From Allacma fusca (Eukaryota; Arthropoda; Collembola; Symphypleona; Sminthuridae), in the NCBI GenBank assembly GCA_947179485.1, contig OX359250.1:25430654-25494653 (forward strand): a stretch of DNA of 64,000 bases, in the 5' to 3' direction. Position 1 is the first letter of the stretch. The number at the start of each line of letters is the position of its first letter. Positions 25,697-37,600 of the stretch are shown here, piece by piece. A program made the translations under genes and the position numbers. Under the pieces are notes generated by a model that was not told where the DNA came from, ran no database searches, and saw only the letters and a program-made list of their open reading frames with translations.

Positions 25697-28600
25697 ATGC
25701 CCAACAAAGGTAAGAATGACCCACAGGAGCGACATCCCAATACGCTCCAGGCTAGGACCAACACAAGATCAGCAGGTCCAGTCGCCGAAAATGAGGAGAC
25801 CTTGGATGAATTAAATGCAAGAATACGGAGAGAACGAAGAGAAGAAAGAAGAAGGGACCGTGAGAATAGATCCAATACTCACGATTCCGAACTTTCAACT
25901 CTACCATCTGAAAACTCCAGCAGTTTTTCCCAGTCCGTTATAGTTGGTGAAAATACCGACACTAGACCGCGTGGACATAATGGGAATGAAGAGTCAATCC
26001 ATCCAGAGGCAACGTCCTCAACCCATGATGACCTAACAGACCGCGACCAGGTTATCATGGAAGAAATTCATTCGGCAGAAAACGCAAAAGAAGAGGGAGA
26101 TTCCGAAGAAGAAGTCCTAGGAGAATTCATGAAAAATGCTGCAGGAGAAGTAATTTTTGTTACTAGTCAAGCAGGTTCAATTATCAAGGACAAAGATAGC
26201 CCAGCTACTAGTTCAGACATGGAAAGGATTCCGGATAACGCAGACAAAACGATGGACAGCGATGATGAGCTGGAAGAAGATACAAGGGAACTTACACCGG
26301 ATGTCATTCCACCAGATACATTGGCAAATCCAGTCAATACTACGGAGAATGATTTACAGCAAGTAACTGAAAACATCCCATCTCCAGAGAGATTAGCTGA
26401 TCCAACCCAAGAGACTACTCAACCTCTATCACCAGAGAAGACAAAATCGCCTAACGCACCAACAACCCCACAAGAAGACATAGGGGATGAACACACCAGG
26501 GAAATAGTTGCAGAAGATAACCAAGCAAGTGGTAGTAGTCCTTATACGGAACAGCGTAGACCAAGCCTATGGGATGAAGTAGCACAAGCAGAATATTTTG
26601 CAAACACCGGAAACCAAGTTCCAGTACCACCAACCGACCATAGCCAGCAAGCATCAGCTGTTGACCAGCATTCCAGCACCGACATTCCACCGGTAACAAC
26701 CACGCAGACTAGACAGAGAAGCCCAGACAGACTTGAAAACTTAGAAGCATTGACAGGATCGCAATTCATATTGACGGACCTCGGAACACACAATTTAGAA
26801 GCCTTTTCAGGTATAACTGACGGTGTTAATAATTCCGAAGAGACCGTAACGGAATTATACACAAATACCAGGATTTCGGAAACATCCCAACAACAACGAA
26901 CCGAGCGTAGAGAGAGCGAAAACGCAATACGAGGACTAGCTCAAGAAGGACAATTCGAATTTGAAGCTGACATATCAGTCGTACATGACATTTTGGCTAG
27001 AATTTCGGATGCAAGAAGGAATTCACGGTCAAATTTTTTAGAAATCGACCGACTAGACGCCCAGTGGCTCAGCGTACGACACATTACTGCCAATTCAAGA
27101 CACATAGGAAGAGTGCAGTGGTCACACCTTTTCTTTAGGATTGCCCTTGGAATCTACGAAAGAGAAACCAATCGTAGACCAGGCGAACAAATAATAACCA
27201 CCTTATGGGAAAGAGCTGAGGAACAAGCAAGAGACCTTGAACAAAACGTGGAAGTCTCAACGGATGTAATCCAACATTTATTGGAGAGAAGATTTTTATC
27301 AATTCGCAGTAGGTCAGGAGTTACGGATGAACAGATATTTTTCAACGATAGAAGACCGTACATTACAGTAGTCAACCCCAGAAATCCAGACAGGGATCGG
27401 AGATCACGACTTCGAAGACGAAGAAGGAATAGTCCCGAAGACGTACGACAACCCGAACAATCAGAACGCCAAGGTACAGAAGGTACTGCAACCACAACTG
27501 TACAAACATCAACAACTGAAGTAAATCCAAGACCAAGATTTTTGAGACCAATCTATAGTAACTCACCTACAACAGGTCGCCAAATAATAACAGACCACGT
27601 GCGGCGATATTTAGAAAGTCAACAACAACTTAGAGATTTAACGAGCAGAGGCTCACGTTTGGAACAAGATTTATCACAATTACCAAGGTTACGACCCACC
27701 ATCACCCGAAGGGAAATTACATCCACGAACAGCACTCCGACTATTTCAGAAGCTAGTAGTACAAGACCCTCACCTACTACTAACACCCCAAGTAAAGCAC
27801 CGGCAGTTACGCCACGCAAGATTATTTCGCAAAAAAGTCAACAGAATTCTCAGCCAAGTCCAGACACACAACAACCGTCAACGTCAACTCAAGTGACATC
27901 TCGAATTCAACGGACATTGGAAACAACTCCAGAACACCGACCCGTAGTCAGACCTACCAATTTACAGACCAGATTAGCAACCCATCCGGAAGTAGAAACC
28001 CCGGATGAGACACAACCATCGACGGTTACAATAGGGACTTCACCAATCAGAACAGCTCGACAAGAAGCGGTAGCAACGAGACTCTATAGAGAACGAGAAG
28101 TCGTTCAAGACAACACTCATACTATTAGACCACAGCAAGTCTACCAATCACCAGGAGGTCGAGTATACATACATCCACCTCTACATAATCTGCAAGCTGA
28201 AGAAAGAACCGTCACCTTCCCGGAACTACAACAACTCGTGGAAGCCGGAAGAAATACCCGACGACGGGCAGGTTCAGAGACAACAATTAGAACCCTCCGA
28301 AACGCAGATACCGGAACATATTTCCAAGCTCCTACCAATTCAGAACAGATCACGGTCTATCAATCACCAAACGGATCAGTATTCAACAGTCCACCAACAG
28401 GAAGAAGAGGTATCTATAGGGTACTAGCAAATGCAAGAGAATTATTACGAAGATTAGCCCGAGGGGATAGAACGCGGATACCCGGAGGGACGTTAATCAC
28501 CGAACCGGATGAAGAGCAACAACCACCCGATAACGAAACCGAAGTACAGGTTGCACCCGTAAGTCAGCCAATACCTATCCCAGCACCAACTAATATACCT

Positions 28601-31600
28601 CCAAATACCCAAAGTACCACAAGGGTAGTTACGAATTTAACTGGAGCCACCGCAAGACAACCCGTGCAGGTATTTCCACCAACCAACCCAGATCACGAAT
28701 TCCCAGGCAATTCACCAAGACGACCTGGAAGATCATTTAGAGACAATTGGGCGAACACCAGATATACGGTAAGAATAGCACCAGACGGATCAGTTCACAC
28801 ACCATCATCTCCAAGCGTCCGACCCAACTTTGAAGAACGATCAGTTACCACCAGGGAACTTATTAATCTCTCAAGAAATCAACAGAGACTAATAGACGAA
28901 CAGAGACAAGCAGCTATAGATGCAATCTGGACAAACAACGTGAGAAGATTAATCTGGTTAGATATTGAAGAAGGATTAGTTCACAGAGAACCACCCACAC
29001 ACGTACAACGCCAATTCACTGCAAGCCCAGTAACAAGGTTCGAATACGAAAATATCGTCACAAGTGCTAATCAGAGCGCAGCTTTTTACCGATTATTAGG
29101 AAGCAGACTAGGAGATCCAGATTTCGTAACGATCTTCTATAACAACGGTAGAAGAATCAGATACCGGAATATTAATTACAGACACGGTATACGGGACGCT
29201 CAACCAACAGCAAGACAGCTAGTGAGCATATTGGAGCAAGAAGATCATTACGAAGCATTGTTACAACTTCTTCAAGAAGAACAACATAACGAATATAGCT
29301 TTGACGATGCAGAGCGAATAAGCGACGATAGCTTAGCAGAGGAAAGTCCAGCATCACCGGATTCTCCGTTATCACCCGGACCGCAATTAAATCCACAATT
29401 TAGTGACGATAGCCTAAACCGGGAATTTAACCATTTTTACGTAGTCATAGACAACGAAGGATTCTTCTCGCAGGAATTTACAGCAGACAGATATATTTTC
29501 CCACTAAGCCATAACGACGTTATTCAAGCAACAGCCAACGTTATTCAGAGACTTGGACTAAGCCAAGGTTACATCCACCTGAGAGACGATAGGAGAGTCG
29601 GATACCGAATACCCAGATTTCAAATACAGGATTTACCGGAAGAAGTCCGAGAACAAGTCCAGAAACATCTTGACAGATTAGCAGAAATACGAGAAAGAGA
29701 TAACGGTAATACCGGACCCAACAATCCATCCTCTAGAAGGGACCCACCAACTGGAGGAGCAGGAGCAAGTGCAAGTTCAAGAGGTCAACAAAGCAGAGGA
29801 GGTTCTAATTCTTCCCGAGGAAGGCAACCTACCAACAGAGGAGGCAGCCGAGGAGGAAGAGCGGGAAGAGCAGGAAGTAGACAACGTGCTAGTCAAGATC
29901 CAGAAGATCCATCATCATCATCTTCATCATCATCCACTTCATCCACATCATCTTCATCACCAAGTAATAGCTCCAACGCACGTGAAGAACCACGTCGAAA
30001 TAATCACAGACGTAACAGAAACCAACAGCAAAACAACCAACAAGATAACCAAGTGGGAAATCCTCAAAGACCTCAGGGCAGACAAAGAGTACGAGTACAA
30101 TTAGTAGCACAAATCGAATACGAACCATTAGACGACATGGCAGCTCTATTTATGACAAAGGTGGAATTTAAGCCATCACAAGATGACCCAGTACTGGCAA
30201 TAGAACAGGCAGAACTCCAAGCAATCAGATTTGGAGCAGCTCAGACACCAGAGGCAAAGTTGAGATACATAACTTTGATCTTTGACTCACCAGTACGGGA
30301 CTGGATTACAAATTGGATAGCCGAAAGACGGGCAGAAGAAGAAGCTCCCTATGATAACATAGAATGGGAGGACTTCAGAGCAGATTTTATCCGACGGTAC
30401 CAAATTACACCGCAGGTACTACGGACCATAATGGAAAAACGAGTGATGAAATCGGATGAAGATCCATCCACCTATATTGATGCAAAGCTCAGCCTGATCA
30501 ATAGAGTAGACATTAACATGCCAGAGGAAGAAAAATTGAGACTCATTCGCATAGGATTCTCAAAAGAATATCAAGTACAGTGCAGAGGATGGGAATTATA
30601 TACGGTCCCAGCACTACAAGAATGGGCAAAGAAGTATAATGACGATAGAAGAGCTGATGGAGGAGAATCAATGGAAGCAAGATTAGAGAAGATGCAGAAT
30701 ATGATGGAAGAAATGATGAAGAAATCTACGGCAGTAACTACCTTCGAGAAATTAGCAGTGATGAACACTACTTCAGAATTCAAGCAACCGGAACCAAGAT
30801 CTCAAGACTATAGAGGACAGAGTCCAGGAAGAAGAAATTTTGACAATAACAGACCACCAAGTCCGGGGAACCAAAATAGAAACTACAACGGAGGCAACAG
30901 GGATTTCAGAAATCAAAGTAGGAACCCGACGCCTGAAAGAAACCAAGGTTACAACAATAACGGGTATAGAGGAAGATCGCCAACACCAGACCGAGGATAC
31001 AATAATCAAGGCCAAGACAGAGGACGCCAACAATATCGGAACGATTATAGACCCAATAATAATCAACAGTACGATAACAGAGGCAGAAGTCCAGGCCGAG
31101 GTTATAATCAAGGATTTAACAACTATCAGAATCAAGGCCAATATAATAACGGATTCAATCCAGGACCTAACCAAGGATACAATAACAATCCAGGTTGGAA
31201 CCAACAAGGCTATAATCAACAAAATTATAATCAAGGGTACAATCAACAAGGATTCAACCCTGGATACAATAACAACCAGGGATACTACAATAACAACCCT
31301 GGATATAATAACAACCCTGGATACAATAACAACCAGGGATACTACAACAATAACCAAGGATACAACAACAATCAAGGATACAACCAAGGCTACAATAATA
31401 ATGGCCGAAGTAGGAGTAACTCCAGAGACGGAAACCAGAGGAACAGATCTGGAGGAAGAGGCTACAACAATGACTACCGTCAAAATAATCAACAACAGCA
31501 AATCCAGCCAAATAATGAAGGTCAATTGGCCATCGAACCTCCACAAAGAGATCAATCTTGCTTTAACTGTGGAGAGCCGGGACATCAGGCACGAAATTGC

Positions 31601-31666
31601 CAAAAGAAACGCCGGTCAAGTCCACATCCTTCGGGAAACCCACAGAGGGGGATGCACCCCCAATAA
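25697..31666 (+). CDS. gag: Gag-like structural polyprotein, unusually long
   Basis: Capsid/nucleocapsid precursor that should assemble the cytoplasmic particle and bind the element RNA. 1989 residues, against a few hundred in typical Ty3/Gypsy Gags. The first ~1480 residues are polar and low-complexity, with three related ~40-residue modules beginning VYQSP-G (about 815, 887) and VRIAPDG (about 1025). An S-rich run lies near 1410. A folded helical region at about 1481-1660 looks like the retrotransposon Gag capsid domain. A region rich in N, G, Y and Q (about 1720-1905) of GYNNN repeats is prion-like. A CCHC zinc knuckle (C1955, C1958, H1963, C1968) lies at the C-terminus. The ATG at 25697 follows a strong splice acceptor. 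The 3' end overlaps pol with a -1 frameshift signal. Confidence 0.9.
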   Translation: MPNKGKNDPQERHPNTLQARTNTRSAGPVAENEETLDELNARIRRERREERRRDRENRSNTHDSELSTLPSENSSSFSQSVIVGENTDTRPRGHNGNEESIHPEATSSTHDDLTDRDQVIMEEIHSAENAKEEGDSEEEVLGEFMKNAAGEVIFVTSQAGSIIKDKDSPATSSDMERIPDNADKTMDSDDELEEDTRELTPDVIPPDTLANPVNTTENDLQQVTENIPSPERLADPTQETTQPLSPEKTKSPNAPTTPQEDIGDEHTREIVAEDNQASGSSPYTEQRRPSLWDEVAQAEYFANTGNQVPVPPTDHSQQASAVDQHSSTDIPPVTTTQTRQRSPDRLENLEALTGSQFILTDLGTHNLEAFSGITDGVNNSEETVTELYTNTRISETSQQQRTERRESENAIRGLAQEGQFEFEADISVVHDILARISDARRNSRSNFLEIDRLDAQWLSVRHITANSRHIGRVQWSHLFFRIALGIYERETNRRPGEQIITTLWERAEEQARDLEQNVEVSTDVIQHLLERRFLSIRSRSGVTDEQIFFNDRRPYITVVNPRNPDRDRRSRLRRRRRNSPEDVRQPEQSERQGTEGTATTTVQTSTTEVNPRPRFLRPIYSNSPTTGRQIITDHVRRYLESQQQLRDLTSRGSRLEQDLSQLPRLRPTITRREITSTNSTPTISEASSTRPSPTTNTPSKAPAVTPRKIISQKSQQNSQPSPDTQQPSTSTQVTSRIQRTLETTPEHRPVVRPTNLQTRLATHPEVETPDETQPSTVTIGTSPIRTARQEAVATRLYREREVVQDNTHTIRPQQVYQSPGGRVYIHPPLHNLQAEERTVTFPELQQLVEAGRNTRRRAGSETTIRTLRNADTGTYFQAPTNSEQITVYQSPNGSVFNSPPTGRRGIYRVLANARELLRRLARGDRTRIPGGTLITEPDEEQQPPDNETEVQVAPVSQPIPIPAPTNIPPNTQSTTRVVTNLTGATARQPVQVFPPTNPDHEFPGNSPRRPGRSFRDNWANTRYTVRIAPDGSVHTPSSPSVRPNFEERSVTTRELINLSRNQQRLIDEQRQAAIDAIWTNNVRRLIWLDIEEGLVHREPPTHVQRQFTASPVTRFEYENIVTSANQSAAFYRLLGSRLGDPDFVTIFYNNGRRIRYRNINYRHGIRDAQPTARQLVSILEQEDHYEALLQLLQEEQHNEYSFDDAERISDDSLAEESPASPDSPLSPGPQLNPQFSDDSLNREFNHFYVVIDNEGFFSQEFTADRYIFPLSHNDVIQATANVIQRLGLSQGYIHLRDDRRVGYRIPRFQIQDLPEEVREQVQKHLDRLAEIRERDNGNTGPNNPSSRRDPPTGGAGASASSRGQQSRGGSNSSRGRQPTNRGGSRGGRAGRAGSRQRASQDPEDPSSSSSSSSTSSTSSSSPSNSSNAREEPRRNNHRRNRNQQQNNQQDNQVGNPQRPQGRQRVRVQLVAQIEYEPLDDMAALFMTKVEFKPSQDDPVLAIEQAELQAIRFGAAQTPEAKLRYITLIFDSPVRDWITNWIAERRAEEEAPYDNIEWEDFRADFIRRYQITPQVLRTIMEKRVMKSDEDPSTYIDAKLSLINRVDINMPEEEKLRLIRIGFSKEYQVQCRGWELYTVPALQEWAKKYNDDRRADGGESMEARLEKMQNMMEEMMKKSTAVTTFEKLAVMNTTSEFKQPEPRSQDYRGQSPGRRNFDNNRPPSPGNQNRNYNGGNRDFRNQSRNPTPERNQGYNNNGYRGRSPTPDRGYNNQGQDRGRQQYRNDYRPNNNQQYDNRGRSPGRGYNQGFNNYQNQGQYNNGFNPGPNQGYNNNPGWNQQGYNQQNYNQGYNQQGFNPGYNNNQGYYNNNPGYNNNPGYNNNQGYYNNNQGYNNNQGYNQGYNNNGRSRSNSRDGNQRNRSGGRGYNNDYRQNNQQQQIQPNNEGQLAIEPPQRDQSCFNCGEPGHQARNCQKKRRSSPHPSGNPQRGMHPQ

Positions 31667-34600
31667 CACTCGATGTCCAACAACAAGTACAGATGTTCAT
31701 AGACAAACAACTACAAATGGAAGAATTATACGAGGAATTAGAAATAGTAGACTGTAATCCATGCAGAATAGTTAACGGAAGTAAAGCAACAATCCAAGTT
31801 CAGATTTGCAGTATGGTAATGCCAGTACTTTTGGATACTGGAGCAACAAGATCCTGCATACAACGAAACCTTTTACCAAAATGTGCAGAGATCGCAGAAG
31901 CACCTAGCAGACTTCGTGTCGCAATAGCATCGGGAGAATTAATCAAGCCAATGTGCATAGCAAAATTTCCAATGACAATTGAAGGAGTAGAACTACAATT
32001 CAAAGGCTTAGTTTTGGAAACCCTTGAACCCAAGATGATTATAGGGGAAGATTTGATGACCAAATACAAAGTTTTGATTGACTATGAGAAGGGAGAGATC
32101 CGAAGCCCTTATTTCCAAACCATCCCAATGACCAGGGACACGCATTTATATATGGGACAAAAGAAAGCAGATACCGAATTTGTCAAATCAATTTTTTCCT
32201 TCAATCAAAAGAAGCCTAAAGCAAGTCAAATATGTAGGACAAAGGAAACAGTCACCATTCCAGCAATGACTCACATGAAAATACCTATCCACATTCCAAG
32301 AAAAATCAAGAAGGACTTCCTACTCAATCCCTTGGAGCAACTTTATACCAGCAACAGGCTATTGGTAGCAGCAGGGATTGTTCCACAAGAAGACCCATAT
32401 GCATATGTATTCAACCCGTCAGCAGGAGCCCAGACTATGTATGGAAGGACGGCAGTTGGATATGCAGAGGAAGACTTCAAAATTCTAAAAATAAAAAGAG
32501 AAAATCTCCGAGACACAAGTTTGAGATTAACACAGGAACAATTGGATTGTTTTGATATCAACCCGGAATTACCAGAACAGGCAAAAGCTCAATACCGAGC
32601 ATTACTTGCAAGATACCCGGAATGTTTTGCTTTCAGCAAAGCCGACTTGAAAGAACCAGCATGGGTAGAACCCGTCAGAATCCACACTGGAAACAACCCA
32701 CCAGTACAATGTAAACCATTTCCTTGCTCGCCAGTAGAACGCGAAAAGGTGAGAGAGGAAATCCAAAAGATGTTAGATGCCAATATCATCAAGGAAGTAA
32801 ATGGACCTTATAGCAGTCCGCTATTTCTCATCAAAAAGAAGGACGGAACTTTTCGATCAGTCGTAGACTACAGAGCACTGAACAAAACAATTACGGATCA
32901 AGTTTACCCCATAGCCAGAATTGATGACATACTGATGCAGTTCAACAAATCAGCCATCTTCGACACCTTGGACATGGAATCAGGATTCTTTCAGTTATTA
33001 ATTCACGAAGATGATCAAGTGAAAACTTCATTTATTACCCAAGATGGACTTTACTGCTTTTTAAGACTTCCAATGGGAGCAAAGATAGCACCTTCAGCGT
33101 TTCAACGTGCAGCAGATCAAATGATAGGTTCCTTAAAATTCCGAGGAGCCATGGTTTACCTAGATGATGTTGTGTCATATGGAATCAACATGGAAGACAA
33201 ATTGGCATCATTAGAAGAATTGCTTCTCAGAGCTAGCAACAAAAACTTCAAGTTTAAGCCTTCAAAATGTAAATTTGGTTACTATGAAATTATTGTCTTA
33301 GGATTTAAAGTTTCACGAGAAGGTACTTGCCCAGACCCAGGCAAGATAGAAACAATTAAGAAGGTCAAGATTCCAAAGTCAGAGACTGAAGCCAGAAGAT
33401 TTTACGGAATTTGTAGTTTTTATAGACGATACATAAAGGATTTTGCAAAAATAGCCAACCCAATATCACAATCTTGGATAGGAAGTAAAGGCAAGTCTGA
33501 GGGGAAGAAAAGAATTCACGCATTCCATTGGACAGACGAAGCAACAGAAGCTTTTGAGATCCTTAAAGAAAAGCTTACAACTGCACCCGTATTAAAGCAC
33601 TTCAATCCAATACTAAATTGTATCTTACATACAGATGCATCATTAGAAGGATTAGGATGCTGTGTACTCCAAGATGAAGATGGGGAGCATCCAATTGCTT
33701 ACGCAAGCAGAACCTTATTACCTTCAGAAAAACGATACTCTGCTACAGAACTCGAATTAGCAGCAGTAGTTTTTGCAGTTAGAAAATTCCGACAATACCT
33801 GTATCTACGGAAATTTCACATCAGAAGCGATCATTTAGCACTCAAATACTTGGACATACAGAAATCACCAAATCACAGAATCAGCAGATTTATCCTTAAA
33901 TTACAGGAATTTGACTATGTCATTACCTACAGAACTGGAAAAACTCATCTTGATGCAGATTTTCTTTCAAGAGCGCCTCTACCACACACAGAGGAAGACA
34001 AGGAAGATGAAGAAGACCTCGTAATAGAATACGAACCAGATCCAGTAAGTAATCGGAAAATTCTTTTGAAAAGAGGACCAGCGTTAGCAGCAAGTATGCA
34101 AATCTCTGAGCAGACTAGGGAAGTGCTGGGGTTGGATTCACAACTACAGTACTCTCCTAATCAAGCAGAGGATGCAAGTCCTAGTGAAGATTGGGATAAG
34201 CCAGTAAAACGAGTGGAACTTCTGATACATCAACCAGCACCAGGTGAAGAAACTAAATGGACCGACCATGAAATGTACATACGAGACCTAGTGAAACAAA
34301 ATACACTTGGGACAGATATGTGCACTAAATGGTCACTATCCGTGGATACTATGGTTACAGTTTGCACCTTTGCTACAGAAATAGAAAACGAACAAGACAA
34401 CACCTCAAAATGGGTTTACTCAAATGAATACATTTATGAGCAGAATATTAACATTATGAGAGAAATTGATTACCATAACTCACACATAGGAGAATCTCCA
34501 GAACAATTATTCAAAGGTTCAAATGATGATTCAGAATGCCCCAGCCATGACACGGGAAAAGACGCAGAGAAGACACATTCTCTGGGTTCAAATCACGAGT

Positions 34601-37600
34601 CCATGGCAAAAGATCAGTCATTCACAAAGGAAATTAATCTGGAATACTTCAAAGATCCTTCGGAAGTATCTTCAGATAAGGAGGATAAAAATCCAGCGGA
34701 TACGTGGGCCGTTCTGGAAAATGAAGAAACATTTTCAACAGCCCAGCCCACCGTAACCGCCAAATCCAATGAAGAACCAAGCTATATGGACCAATTCCAG
34801 GATGCAGATGAGGAGCCGGAAGATAGCCCAGAACCAACAGATGCGGGAGCGCTCGCGGACGCTGAAATTACAGAGTCCAAGCCAACGCTCGCCGTACCCG
34901 GCAGTGGGAAAATAGCAGAGACAACAGTTGACAAACTAATTCACGAGGAGTTATGTACATCCACGGCGAAGAAAGACCGAATCTTCACAGTGGAGCACAT
35001 TACTCCCAGCAAATTAAGGAAAGAAAATGATGACAACCCAGTTGAAGAGCAGCCCGAATCTTCAAACAATCTTCAGGATAGAGATGAAAAATCCAACGAG
35101 GAGAATTTCCACAAGATGTTATGCACTGGCCGAGAACCACGAGGAATACAAACAACCTCCGTAGGACCACGGCCAGGTCACAGCAACTCAGAGAATACAG
35201 AGGATTTGGAAGACTCGAACGAGAAGAAAATCAAGAAGATTTACGAAGATATACAGATCTGGTTGAATAAGATTCAAAGAAATGCCGTGCCATTGGTTAC
35301 GGAGGAAGAAATAAATACCCCCGGTACCCAATTGTACGTGAATCCTCAAGAATCAGAGCAAGAATGGAAATTACTAGATGAAAATATTGAACAATTACAA
35401 CAAAGTTTAGACTCAGGAGAGTTGAAATTTACAAATGGAGAAAAATGGAGAATTGAAACAATAAACCCTCCAAAGGACAATCCAAGAATACTTCCTACAA
35501 ATATACCGCAACCCCAGTTTTATGAGGAGCGGCACCCAGGATTAGAACCTGAAAGTGAACCGAAGTTTTATATAGGAGCCTTCGCACTGCAGGGGTGCCA
35601 AGGAGAAGGGGAAAAATTTCAGGACCTAGCCATAACATTGGAGGAAGAACCACAAGTACTACCATTAAAAGAGCATAATTTGGAAGAAATGCAAAACAAG
35701 GACCCAGACTGTATTCACATAAAAGACATGATGACCCATTTGAACTCACTCAAGTGGAGAGACAAACAAAAATACGAGAAGTATTTTTATGATGACCATG
35801 GCATTTTATATGTCCAACATAAAGATGGACCAAAACTCATAGTGCCTAGAGTTTTGAGAAACTTTTTATTAACTAAGGCCCACGACGGATTATTATGTGG
35901 AGGCCATCTCGGATTTCAGAAAACGCTTCATAGACTATGTCGAAAGTACCACTGGAAAAAGATCCAAGTTTCAGTGGCTAAATATGTAATGTCATGCGAA
36001 AGCTGCCAAGCAGCAAAGATCCCAAGGCAAAAGCCCGCCGGACTATTACATCCTATACGAGTAGAAAATGTAGGCGATGCACTTTGTATAGACCTTATAG
36101 GCCCTATACATACAAGTGTAAATGGACACAAGTACATCATTATAGCCCAAGACTACGTTTCTAAATACGTAATTGCTCAGCCTATTCCAGATAAAACTGC
36201 TGAGAGGATAGCAAATTTTTTACTTCATCATGTAGTTTTAAAATTTGGACTTTTCAAAAATCTGATGAGCGACGCTGGATCAGAATTTCGAGCGGAAGTG
36301 ACAAAGCAACTTTTAAGAAAACTGAAGATTAATCATACGACAGCAACTGCAATGAGGCATAATAGCGTGGGACAAATTGAGAGAATGGTTCAGACCATAA
36401 GTACAATGCTCAGCCACTATGCACAAGAAGAACAAAGTATTTGGTGCATGTGCCTGCCTTATCTCATTCACGCCTATAACACATCAAGACATGATGTGAC
36501 GGGAGAGACCCCATTCTTTATGATGTTTAGGAGGGAACATATTGATGACATGGATATGATTATGTCTTGTGAAACGGTCAACTACGACTTAATAACAGCC
36601 GACGAAGCAAAAGCCCGGCTCCAACAAGCAATAAAAAAGATTACACAAAGACAACAGTATAGTAAAGATTGGTACGATCGGAAGAGAAGACAAGTACAAT
36701 TTAAGATTGGAGATTCAGTACGAGTCTTCACACCAACCAGAGTGATCGGAAAATCAGAGCGATTCCTACACCCATACAGAGGTCCATTTAAAGTTATTGA
36801 AGTTTTATCAAAGGATAACTACATTATTCAGGATTACAAAAATCCAAAGAAAACACAAAAGGTACACGTAGAGCGACTCAAGCCCTGCACACGCCGTGAG
36901 GACTTGGAAGAAGAGTTCAGATACGATCTGGATTCAGATTTAGTGGAGATTTTAACAAAAAGAAATTGGAACTTGGTGGAAAAAGAGCAAAGTGATTTTG
37001 TGCTAAAATCAATTTTAAAGACTACTACTCAACCTGAGAGTTCAGCTCAGCCTAAGCGGAAGAGACTCACTTTCAAAGAACCATTAGAAAGTGAGGAACA
37101 CGAGCAGCATACAGTACAAAAAGATCCTATTTGTACTAATGCCGGAGCACAGCCTTTACCCCGCGGACCAATTCCCAGCAATTCACCACCTTCGCAAACA
37201 AATCCAACACCTGAAGCAGGCACTTTTACTCCAACAGGAAATCAATCAACTTCTCGAGAGCGAGCTAACGGACATCAAGGGGGCACTAGCAAGTATCAAA
37301 GATATGCTCGTACTTGCAGTGACCAAAGACAATTAGATGCAGAGAAACAACCCCCCATATTACAACCCTCTAGTACAAGAGTCACAACAGGCGAGAGCTC
37401 TAAACATAGAGTTGAGGAGAGCACTAGAGAACGCAGAAAGGCAACAGGTAGAACTCCAGAGACAGCTTCAAGATCTTCGCCAGCAGGCCCAAAAGTTACG
37501 ATCGGACCTGCAAACACTGAGAAACAATCGCTGAAAAATACTTATGACACCGCCACACGCCAACCCGCCACAACTACCCAATCATTCGGAGGCCGAATTG

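Noticed and set aside
30773..31603. 276-codon minus-strand frame opposite the end of gag
   Set aside because: Its I/V-rich sequence is the antisense shadow of the AAC/TAC-rich GYNNN repeats of Gag.
30840..31757. 305-codon plus-strand frame overlapping gag and pol
   Set aside because: A T/I-rich shadow of the same biased repeats in the third register; it has no ordered region and gag is clearly coding here.
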